Shown: positions 54,482 to 61,539 of the stretch, piece after piece
Layout of the letters: the number at the start of each line of letters is the position of its first letter
How positions within the stretch are numbered: position 1 is the stretch's first letter
Assembly: GCA_947623915.1 (NCBI GenBank)
Contig: CANQIB010000011.1
Coordinates: 1 to 64,000, forward strand
Direction: 5' to 3'
Source: an uncultured Ruminiclostridium sp.
GTDB lineage: Bacteria > Bacillota > Clostridia > Oscillospirales > Ruminococcaceae
Length of the DNA: 64,000 nucleotides
Made by a program: the position numbers and the translations under genes
The notes under the pieces: model-generated
Told to the model about the DNA's origin: nothing
The model's database searches: none
Seen by the model: the letters and a program-made list of their open reading frames with translations, nothing else

Positions 54482-55246
54482 ATGGGAATAACTTTAGGAA
54501 AGCAAATATCCGCCGGTTCAATGGTAGACGTATATGAGAGCGGCGAGTACGCGGTGAAGGTATTCAAGCCGGATTGCCCCAAGACGATAGTATTTTACGA
54601 AGCGCTCATGAATTCCAAGGTAGAGGAAACTCCGCTCAACGTACCCAAGATCTCGGAGGTATGCCGCTTGGACGACGGCAGATGGGCTATAGCGAGCCAG
54701 TTTATAAAAGGAAAAACGCTCCTTGAAATAATGGAGGAGGAGCCGGAAAACCGCGACGACTATCTGGACGACATGGTGGAGATACAGCTTGACATACACG
54801 AAAACACCCTTTCGGGAGTCACCAAGCTGAAAGACAGCCTGCGCGCACAGATAGAAAGTCTTGACGTTATCGACCATATCAAAAAGTACGAGCTGCTGAC
54901 CAGACTGGACAGCGCTCCCAAGCATATAAAGCTGTGCCACGGCAATTTCGGGCCGGAAAACATTATAGTCACCGACAACGACGAGGTGTATATCCTTGAC
55001 TGGGTAGGCGCTTCGATAGGCAACGCCAGCGCGGATATAGCAAAAACTTATCTCAAGCTGTCGTTCCGTTCCACCGAGCTTGCCGAGAAATACATCAATC
55101 TTTTCTGCCAAAAGACCGGCACTTCCAAAAAGTACGTTCAGGAGTGGCTGCCTATCATGGCGGCGTCCACCCTCGCGGGAGGTCTTTACACCAAGGAAGA
55201 ACGCGAAGTATTGCTGACATGGCTCGACGTGGTGGATTATTCCTGA
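54482..55246 (+). CDS. APH-family kinase-like phosphotransferase
   Basis: This 254-residue protein has the aminoglycoside/choline-kinase fold. The catalytic loop is LCHGNFGPENIIV (HGNF in place of HGDxxxxN, so the usual catalytic Asp is Asn), and the metal-binding Asp is in ILDWVGAS. N-terminal ATP-binding segments (AGSMVDVYES, AVKVFK) are present. The substrate is unknown and aminoglycoside resistance should not be assumed. The Asp-to-Asn change may mean weak or altered activity. It stands alone between its promoter and the structured repeat. Confidence 0.82.
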   Translation: MGITLGKQISAGSMVDVYESGEYAVKVFKPDCPKTIVFYEALMNSKVEETPLNVPKISEVCRLDDGRWAIASQFIKGKTLLEIMEEEPENRDDYLDDMVEIQLDIHENTLSGVTKLKDSLRAQIESLDVIDHIKKYELLTRLDSAPKHIKLCHGNFGPENIIVTDNDEVYILDWVGASIGNASADIAKTYLKLSFRSTELAEKYINLFCQKTGTSKKYVQEWLPIMAASTLAGGLYTKEEREVLLTWLDVVDYS

Positions 55247-55444
55247 TAAAAGTAAATATAGCGATCCCGTATGCTTAGGCATATGGGAGCCGAAACCGAG
55301 CCGCCCCACGACGATTCTTTTGGGATATTTTTGCCCCTTGTTCCTTGACAGGCGCAAGCCTGCCTGCGTCACAAGAGACAAAACTATCTCCAAAATCTCT
55401 CGCCGTGGGTTCGTTTTTACGGAGCAGATTTTTGTCAAGACAAG

Positions 55445-55542
55445 GAAACCGAACGCAGGCATACTCGCGTATGTCGAGTGAGGTTGACGCAGTATTGGCG
55501 GAAATATGCCCGTAAAAACCGACTTGGGTTCGACTTCCGCAT
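55445..55542 (+). repeat. Dispersed repeat, copy B core
   Basis: This is the part shared with 1-98 (10 differences in 87 aligned positions). The hairpin GGCATAC-TCGC-GTATGTC (55458-55475) differs from copy A by one stem base, giving a G-U pair, and one loop base. Confidence 0.75.
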
Positions 55543-55567
55543 GCCTTTGGTATGCGGGATTTTTTTG
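55537..55567 (+). terminator. Terminator closing element copy B
   Basis: CCGCATGCC (55537-55545) pairs with GGTATGCGG (55549-55557) with one G-T pair, then GATTTTTTT. It would end rightward transcription before the PBP promoter. Confidence 0.75.
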
Positions 55568-55626
55568 CTCATATCGAACTTTTGCGTATTTTATCTGAAA
55601 ATTTGAAAAAATTTCCGCTCAGGGTA

Positions 55627-55655
55627 TTAACATTTTGTGTTTTTTGTGGTATACT
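55627..55655 (+). promoter_or_regulatory. Promoter of the penicillin-binding protein operon
   Basis: TTAACA (55627-55632) and TATACT (55650-55655) have a 17-base spacer, 86 bases before the ATG. Confidence 0.7.
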
Positions 55656-55741
55656 TAACTGGATAGTAACATTCACGCAGACACAGCGCCGCTTTGCCGC
55701 GCGCATATCGACAACACCGACGCAAAAAAGGAAGATGAAAT

Positions 55742-58129
55742 ATGAACGAAAACAAAATGAAATATTACAGTCCCGATTTTGACGACGACCTTGACGGCGA
55801 TAAGTCCGCGACAAAATCGAGAAAGAAAAAGAAAAAGAAGAAAAAATATCCGGTCAAAAGTATTCTCGGAGTGATCGGCACCACGCTGCTGAGCCTGTTT
55901 ATGATAGTAGTCATAACCGGCTGTATCATAGTGACGGTGTTTACCGTTTATGTAATGCAGTTTGCGGACAGCAGCTTTGACGTCGATCTTAAAAACGTAG
56001 ATCTGAGCTATACCAGTTTTATTTACGCGAACGACGCGGAGGGCAACCAAGTTGAGATCACGCGTCTGTCCGGCGATGAAAACCGTATCTGGGTGGATAT
56101 AGAGGACATACCGCGCCACACTCAGGACGCGTACATCGCGGTCGAGGACAAGCGCTTTTTCGAGCATGAGGGCGTGGACTGGATACGCACCATGTACGTC
56201 GGCGTTTCCACGCTGTTCAACGGATACGGGCAGGGCGGCTCTACGATAACACAGCAGCTCGTTAAAAACATAACCGGCGACGACAGGGTAAGTCCCGACA
56301 GAAAATTCCGCGAGATATTCCGCGCGCTTACTCTGGAGACCAAGTACACAAAGATAGATATACTGGAGGCTTACTTAAACCGCGTTCCTTTGGGAGGAAC
56401 GATATACGGTGTAGGCAGCGCCGCGTACCACTATTTCGGCAAGACCGCAGATCAGCTCACCATAGCGGAATCCGCTATACTTGCGGGAATGACCTATTCC
56501 CCCGGCGTGGCGAACCCCTACGCGGATCTGGAGCTTTCCAGAAAGAATCAGCTTAACGCGCTCGCGCTTATGTATGAGCAGGGCTATATCACCACCGAGG
56601 AATATGAGGCGGCAAAGAACGAAAAGGTGAAATTCCGCCTTATCGTTAAAGGCGACGCTTACGGCTATGTGGATCCCAGATATGAAGAATATTACGGTAC
56701 TCACGAGGACGAGGACGAAGAGATAACCGACAGCGACGGCCTTTATAACGACGAGGACGATTACGAGGCGTACCGTTGGGACGATTACGATGTAGTGCAG
56801 AACTGGTATGTTGACGCCGCGATAGAGCAGGTCATAGACGACCTCGCCGAGCTTAAAGGCTACGACTACGACACCGCGCGCGACGCGCTGTACGGCGGCG
56901 GCTACAAAATATACCTTAATATGGATATGGAGCTGCAAGAAAAGCTGGAGGAGTTTTTCAAAGACCCCTACAACTTCTTCCCCTACTACGACACGCAGGC
57001 TTTGGAGGAGGATCTGATACAGGGAGCTTTCGTGCTTACCGACTATCACGGGCGAATAGTGGCGCTTGCGGGCGGTATCGGCGACAAACCGGGCGAGAAC
57101 TGCTTTAACCGCGCTACCATGGGCTTGCTGCCTATCGGTTCGACCATGAAGCCCATATCGGTATACGGACAGCTTATCGACAAGGACATCATCTCCTACT
57201 CCTCGTTTATCAGGGACGCACCGAGCGTGGTGCTAGACGACGGCACATACTGGCCGTACAACTTCGGCGGGTATCACTACGGAGATTATGTACCCGCATG
57301 GTATGCGGTACAGCAATCCATAAACACCTGCGCGGTAAGAGGCGCACAGCTGCTCGGAGTGGAGACCTGCTTTAATTTCCTTAAAGACAAGCTGGGGATA
57401 TCCACCCTCGACTACACCAACGACATGGCGCTTTCACCTATCGCTCTGGGACAGCTCACCGAGGGTATGTATCTTGACGAGCTGGCGGGAGCTTTCCAGA
57501 TATTCGGCACGGGCGGTATCTACTACGATTTGAAGCTGTACAGCGAGGTCACGGACTACAATGACAAGGTGATACTTGAAATGGACACCGTGGGCGAGAG
57601 GGTAATGGATTCGGACAGCGCATACATTACCAACCGCATGATGAAAACCGTCGTGGACGCTACCAGCGGCACGACAGGACGCTATGCGAAGATAGAGGGT
57701 ATGGAAGTCGTGGGCAAGACCGGTACTTCAAACGATGACCGTATCGTGGCGTTCGCGGGACTTACGCCGGAATATCTCGGAGTTATAAGAATAGGATACG
57801 ACGACAACAAGTCCATATACAGCGACCAGTATTACGCTATGGGTCAGGTATGGCACGATTTTATGATAAATATAATAGACGACAATTCGATAAAGGCGTT
57901 TAACCCCGACCCCAACGTGGTACAGCGCGACTACTGCACCGAAAGCGGTCTGCTTGCCGGAGCAAAATGCACCAACAAGGCGGTCGGATATTACAAAAAG
58001 GACGCCCTGCCCAAGGTTTGCAACTACCACAGCGACAACGGCGGGTCTACCCATTACGGCGAAACGCTGACCGAGCCGGATTGGCAGGCGTCGTCAAGCG
58101 GCAGCACCTCCTCGCAGGCGGACGGTTGA
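55742..58129 (+). CDS. Class A penicillin-binding protein (transglycosylase/transpeptidase)
   Basis: This bifunctional enzyme polymerises and crosslinks peptidoglycan. The 795-residue protein has a basic cytoplasmic tail, one membrane helix (about 40-70), a glycosyltransferase domain with catalytic Glu134 in AVEDKRFFEHEG and GGSTITQQL, and a transpeptidase domain with Ser467 in GSTMK, the SIN motif in QQSINTCA and KTGTS from Lys659. An acidic insert (about 315-355) joins the two. The Ser-rich C-terminus is disordered. The next gene starts 1 base later. Confidence 0.95.
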   Translation: MNENKMKYYSPDFDDDLDGDKSATKSRKKKKKKKKYPVKSILGVIGTTLLSLFMIVVITGCIIVTVFTVYVMQFADSSFDVDLKNVDLSYTSFIYANDAEGNQVEITRLSGDENRIWVDIEDIPRHTQDAYIAVEDKRFFEHEGVDWIRTMYVGVSTLFNGYGQGGSTITQQLVKNITGDDRVSPDRKFREIFRALTLETKYTKIDILEAYLNRVPLGGTIYGVGSAAYHYFGKTADQLTIAESAILAGMTYSPGVANPYADLELSRKNQLNALALMYEQGYITTEEYEAAKNEKVKFRLIVKGDAYGYVDPRYEEYYGTHEDEDEEITDSDGLYNDEDDYEAYRWDDYDVVQNWYVDAAIEQVIDDLAELKGYDYDTARDALYGGGYKIYLNMDMELQEKLEEFFKDPYNFFPYYDTQALEEDLIQGAFVLTDYHGRIVALAGGIGDKPGENCFNRATMGLLPIGSTMKPISVYGQLIDKDIISYSSFIRDAPSVVLDDGTYWPYNFGGYHYGDYVPAWYAVQQSINTCAVRGAQLLGVETCFNFLKDKLGISTLDYTNDMALSPIALGQLTEGMYLDELAGAFQIFGTGGIYYDLKLYSEVTDYNDKVILEMDTVGERVMDSDSAYITNRMMKTVVDATSGTTGRYAKIEGMEVVGKTGTSNDDRIVAFAGLTPEYLGVIRIGYDDNKSIYSDQYYAMGQVWHDFMINIIDDNSIKAFNPDPNVVQRDYCTESGLLAGAKCTNKAVGYYKKDALPKVCNYHSDNGGSTHYGETLTEPDWQASSSGSTSSQADG

Positions 58130-58130
58130 C

Positions 58131-59243
58131 ATGAAACTGAAGCTCACCGCGCCCTGCCGTTTCGGGCTTGAAAAAACGCTGTCATACGAGATAAAAAAGA
58201 TAGGCGGGGAAAATTTGGAGGTCAGCGACGGCAGGATATTTTTTGACGGCGATGAAACGGTGTTGGTGCGCGCAAATCTCCGACTTTCGGTCGCCGAGCG
58301 TGTGGAGATCGTGTTGGCTCGGTTCGACGCGCTTACTTTCGACGAGCTGTTCGAGGGAGTAAAAGCCGCTCCCATCGAAATGTTTGTGGGAAAATTCGAC
58401 AGCTTTCCGATAAAGGGACATTCGCTTAATTCCGTTTTGAAAAGCGAGCCGACCTGCCAAAAAATCATCAAAAAAGCAATGGTGGAGCGGCTCAAAAGCG
58501 TTTACGGGATAGGATTTTTTCAAGAGACCGAAACTAAATACCAGTTCGTCTTTTCGATAATGAAAAACAAAGTCACGCTTATGTTGGATTCCACCGGTGA
58601 GGGGCTGCACAAGCGCGGCTGGAGAAAGCAAGCCAACGCCGCTCCGATACAGGAAACGCTCGCGGCGGGCATGATCGACCTTGCGAGAGTTCGGCAAACG
58701 GACAGAGTATGCGACCCGTTCTGCGGCAGCGGCACTCTGCTTATCGAAAGCGCCTGCAAAGCGCTGAATATCGCGCCGGGGCTGGGGCGCGGCTTTGCGT
58801 TTGAGGAATGGGACATTATACCCGATAATATCCTGCGCGAGGAAAAAGAACGCGCCCGCGCTGAAATAAAGACCGACAGCGATTTTTGCGCTTACGGCTT
58901 TGACGCGGACGAGGAAGCGGTGCGGCTCACCATGCACAATGCCGCACTCGCGGGAGTCGCCGACCGCATAAAGGTGAAAAAATGCGATATAAGGGAGTTT
59001 ACCTGTCCGAACGACGTTACCTGCGTCATAACAAATCCGCCCTACGGAGAACGGCTGCTGGAACAGGAACAGGCGTGGGAGCTTTACTCCGCTTTGGGTA
59101 AAGCGCTGCTGCCTATGAACGGAAAAAGAGCCTATATCATAACGCCTGACGAGCAATTTGAAAAGCTGTTCGGCAGCAAAGCCGCGAAGAACCGAAAATT
59201 ATACAACGGCACACTGATGTGCAGGCTGTACAGTTACTATTAA
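58131..59243 (+). CDS. THUMP-domain RNA N2-guanine methyltransferase (RlmL/YpsC type)
   Basis: This SAM-dependent enzyme probably makes m2G in 23S rRNA. The 370-residue protein has a THUMP domain (about 50-155) and a class I methyltransferase domain with CDPFCGSGTLLIE near residue 192 and the amino-methylating motif NPPYGER near 301. It starts 1 base after the PBP stop, so it is co-transcribed although unrelated in role. The upstream ribosome site is weak, which suits coupling. It ends at the hairpin-rich region. Confidence 0.92.
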   Translation: MKLKLTAPCRFGLEKTLSYEIKKIGGENLEVSDGRIFFDGDETVLVRANLRLSVAERVEIVLARFDALTFDELFEGVKAAPIEMFVGKFDSFPIKGHSLNSVLKSEPTCQKIIKKAMVERLKSVYGIGFFQETETKYQFVFSIMKNKVTLMLDSTGEGLHKRGWRKQANAAPIQETLAAGMIDLARVRQTDRVCDPFCGSGTLLIESACKALNIAPGLGRGFAFEEWDIIPDNILREEKERARAEIKTDSDFCAYGFDADEEAVRLTMHNAALAGVADRIKVKKCDIREFTCPNDVTCVITNPPYGERLLEQEQAWELYSALGKALLPMNGKRAYIITPDEQFEKLFGSKAAKNRKLYNGTLMCRLYSYY

Positions 59244-59457
59244 ATGAACCCCGTTATGCTTAGCATAACGGGGTTCAGCTTGTCGAAAAACCCTCCCTAC
59301 GGTCGGATTTCCCGCCAAGCTGAAAAAATCGGCAATACCGCATAAGCGGTATTGGTCGATTAACCAATTTTTAATGCTTTAAAAATTGGTTGCTGCCGCC
59401 AGCTTTGCGCGGCTCTTATCAAACTTGAGGGTGAAAACCCTGATGGTTTTCCCCGTG

Positions 59458-59520
59458 AACTTTCCGCCGAACGGCGGACAGTTTTCTCATTCAAACTTTC
59501 CGCCGAAGGCGGACAGTTTT
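59458..59520 (+). repeat. Direct repeat pair, each with a CCGCC/GGCGG hairpin
   Basis: AACTTTCCGCCGAACGGCGG... (59458-59485) and AACTTTCCGCCGAAGGCGG... (59494-59520) are nearly identical, 36 bases apart. Both end ACAGTTTT, so AACT/AGTT arms extend the stems. Confidence 0.85.
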
Positions 59521-59643
59521 AAACTCAACTCTTTCCTTCCGCTTTCAATAAGGGGCTTGCCCCGTCATTCAACGTGGCAAGGTGCGGCAGCCGCCGCACT
59601 TGGTAATCAGCAGGGGGATTGTGTCCACCTGCTGATTACGAAA

Positions 59644-59674
59644 TTTTTCCCGCCGCTATACGCGGCGGGAAAAA
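59644..59674. terminator. Two-way terminator-like hairpin
   Basis: TTTTTCCCGCCGC (59644-59656) pairs perfectly with GCGGCGGGAAAAA (59662-59674). This GC stem with A/T flanks suits termination on either strand and may serve the sseB-like gene. Confidence 0.65.
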
Positions 59675-59765
59675 TCTTGCCTAAGTTATATTAACCTTTT
59701 TCTACAGACTGAGCCCCGTTATGTTAGATAACGGGGTTATTAAATTACTATATTTTTATAATCCA

Positions 59766-60542
59766 CTATATTTTTACATAAAAGGGTACTTTTTCGTGGG
59801 TCGCCTGTTTTCCCGCCTCCTCGGCAAAGGACATGACCACGAAAGGTTTATTTTCGTCATTCAGCCCGTTGAGCAGCTTTTCGTTGAAGTCGCTGCGGAA
59901 CTGCTCGAAATCCTCCGCCTCGGTATCCACCACCAGCAGCAGATTTACATGGTCGCCCTTGCGCAGCTCCATCATGTACGCTTTTTTAACGTCGCCGCGA
60001 TCCTCAAAATAACTCTCCATCGGGCGGGTAAGCTCCTCCGGCGGGTCTTCTATCTCCTCTATCACCGCAAGCTCGCCGTTTCTCACGCGCTGCGAGGTGA
60101 TTATGCCCTGTATGGCTCTTGCCTGCTGCGGTCCGATGATTATGTTCTCGGTGAACGGATTTATCGCAAATCCCTCCATCTGACATTTCGGGTCGGACAA
60201 CATTCCCGCAAAATCATTGTAGGTAAGCCCCAAAAACTGCATTTTGTCAATATCGTTCCTGCTCTTTTTGAGCGTTTCGATATCGGTGAACGCCATGAAA
60301 TATTTTTGGCCCTTATTGTTGGTGACATGGCTGAATTTCACTTGCAGCTTGTTTTCCTCCTCCGCGTCGGTCATCGCTACCGGCACGATAAGGCGTGCTT
60401 TCATCAAAGCGTTGATATAATCCGCCGTCACCTGCGCCGAGGGCTTGGGTGACTTTTTTATCTCCCTCAGCGCCGCAAGCAGCTCCGGATTTGTCAGCGC
60501 CATGGTTTTTTGTTTGAGTATCCTTTTTTGCTCGTCTGTCAT
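59766..60542 (-). CDS. SseB-like protein
   Basis: This is a 258-residue cytoplasmic protein with an N-terminal SseB domain (about 40-145; KYFMAFTDIETLKKS and FAINPFTENIIIGP) and an SseB C-terminal domain (about 165-258; KKAYMMELRKGDH, ending KVPFYVK). SseB was named for an effect on serine sensitivity in E. coli; the molecular job is unknown. It lies 28 bases after recR on the same strand and is probably in the dnaX operon. Confidence 0.87.
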   Translation of the reverse strand: MTDEQKRILKQKTMALTNPELLAALREIKKSPKPSAQVTADYINALMKARLIVPVAMTDAEEENKLQVKFSHVTNNKGQKYFMAFTDIETLKKSRNDIDKMQFLGLTYNDFAGMLSDPKCQMEGFAINPFTENIIIGPQQARAIQGIITSQRVRNGELAVIEEIEDPPEELTRPMESYFEDRGDVKKAYMMELRKGDHVNLLLVVDTEAEDFEQFRSDFNEKLLNGLNDENKPFVVMSFAEEAGKQATHEKVPFYVKI

Positions 60543-60570
60543 GTATATTTCCTTTCAGTAACATTTCCTT

Positions 60571-61167
60571 TTACAGCTCGCTGCGGTTTTCAAGCGCCCT
60601 TTGCAGCGTAACGTCGTCCGCGTATTCCAGCGACGAGCCTACCGGCAATCCGTAAGCCAGACGGGTGACCTTTATCCCCATCGGCTTTATCATGCGGCTG
60701 AGATAAGCCGCCGTCGCTTCTCCCTCTACCGTCGGATTAGTCGCCATTATTACCTCGTCGCAATCGGTCAGACGGGACATAAGTTCCTTTACCTTGAGCT
60801 GCTGCGGACCTATCCCGTCGATAGGCGACAGCAATCCGTGCAGAACGTGGTATACGCCGCCGAACCCGCCGGAGCGTTCAAACGCCGCGACGTCCTTAGG
60901 GGCTTCCACCACGCAGATAATTCTGCTGTCGCGGCGGTCGTCGGCGCATATCTCGCAGACACTGCCGCTGCAAAAATTCTGGCAGCGTTCGCACATTTTT
61001 ACCGAACGGCGCGCTTGGAGTATCGCGTTTGAAAATTCCTCCACCTCTTCTACGGGCGAATTAAGAATATGATACGCAAGCCGCTGCGCGGTCTTCAGTC
61101 CTATGCCCGGCAGCTTGGCAAACTGCTCCGCCGCCATGATAAGCGGTCGGGAATTGTATTCGCTCAT
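60571..61167 (-). CDS. recR: Recombination protein RecR
   Basis: This protein joins RecF/RecO in gap repair. The 198-residue protein has a helix-hairpin-helix (LPGIGLKTAQRLAYH), a four-Cys zinc finger (CERCQNFCSGSVCEIC) and a Toprim domain (VVEAPKDVAAFE...GLLSPIDGIG). Its ATG overlaps the ybaB stop by one base (TGATG). The dnaX-ybaB-recR order is conserved in bacteria. Confidence 0.96.
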   Translation of the reverse strand: MSEYNSRPLIMAAEQFAKLPGIGLKTAQRLAYHILNSPVEEVEEFSNAILQARRSVKMCERCQNFCSGSVCEICADDRRDSRIICVVEAPKDVAAFERSGGFGGVYHVLHGLLSPIDGIGPQQLKVKELMSRLTDCDEVIMATNPTVEGEATAAYLSRMIKPMGIKVTRLAYGLPVGSSLEYADDVTLQRALENRSEL

Positions 61168-61517
61168 CAGATAAGCCCCGGTATGTTGACCGAACCGGTC
61201 ACCTTTTCCATTTCTGCGGTGCTTACCTCCTCGATCTGAGTCAGTACGGCGTTTACGCCGGCAACGATGATGTCCTGAAGATCCTCGATGTTGTCCTTAT
61301 CGACACATTCGGGGTTCAGCTTTACGCTTTTCAGCTCCTTGCCGCCGGTCATGGTAAGCTCTATCATGCCGCCTGCCGCCGTCGCGGTAAACTCGCGCTC
61401 GTCAAGCTCCGCCTGTACGCGCTCGATGTCCTCCTGCATTTTCTGGGCCTGCTTTATCATGTTGTTCATGTTGCCTGCGCCCTTGTTCTGGTACTCCTTG
61501 GGTAATCTGGATTTCAT
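61167..61517 (-). CDS. YbaB/EbfC nucleoid-associated protein
   Basis: This 116-residue DNA-binding protein has the tweezers fold: helix QAQKMQEDIERVQAELDE, then strands FTATAAGGMIELTMTGG. I start at 61517 after AAAGGAAA; an earlier in-frame codon overlaps dnaX. It sits between dnaX and recR. Confidence 0.93.
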   Translation of the reverse strand: MKSRLPKEYQNKGAGNMNNMIKQAQKMQEDIERVQAELDEREFTATAAGGMIELTMTGGKELKSVKLNPECVDKDNIEDLQDIIVAGVNAVLTQIEEVSTAEMEKVTGSVNIPGLI

Positions 61518-61539
61518 AGTGTTTTTCCTTTCGTATTTT

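Larger units (their letters stand above)
55264..55567 (+). ncRNA. Structured intergenic element, copy B (candidate ncRNA)
   Basis: This 304-base element lies 18 bases after the kinase stop. Folding signs read by eye: a 10-bp hairpin with TTAG loop (55265-55288); CCCACG (55295-55300) with CGTGGG (55404-55409) enclosing an imperfect long stem; CAGGC-GCAA-GCCTG (55349-55362), a GNRA tetraloop hairpin; GTTTTTACGG (55413-55422) with CCGTAAAAAC (55510-55519); GTCAA (55434-55438) with TTGAC (55484-55488); and a terminator-like hairpin plus T7 at the end. Part of it recurs at 1-98. Function unknown; an RNA or a MITE-like repeat are both possible. Confidence 0.55.
59245..59738. other. Hairpin-packed intergenic region
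   Basis: These 494 bases hold at least ten inverted repeats with no credible gene: 59245-59277 (15 bp, TTA loop), CAGCTTG/CAAGCTG 59276-59322, 59333-59354 (9 bp), 59362-59391 (13 bp), 59395-59413, two direct copies of a CCGCC/GGCGG hairpin (59458-59485 and 59494-59520), 59552-59563, 59582-59599 (7 bp), 59603-59639 (12 bp), 59644-59674 (13 bp) and 59714-59736 (9 bp). The outermost two share the sequence CCCCGTTATG and a TTAG-like loop. It lies between converging genes. It may be nested small mobile repeats or a large structured RNA. Confidence 0.8.

Noticed and set aside
54482-55246. Aminoglycoside resistance gene
   Set aside because: Only the general APH fold matches and the catalytic Asp is replaced; there is no evidence for drug modification.
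55264-55567. RNase P RNA, tmRNA or 6S RNA
   Set aside because: None of their conserved core sequences or ends is present, and part of the element is repeated at the window start, unlike single-copy RNAs.
59386-59694. 102-codon frame inside the hairpin region
   Set aside because: It runs through five or more hairpins and has no ribosome site; composition follows the repeats.
59245-59738. CRISPR or integron attC array
   Set aside because: The hairpins differ in sequence, have no regular spacers, and no cas, integrase or cassette genes are present.
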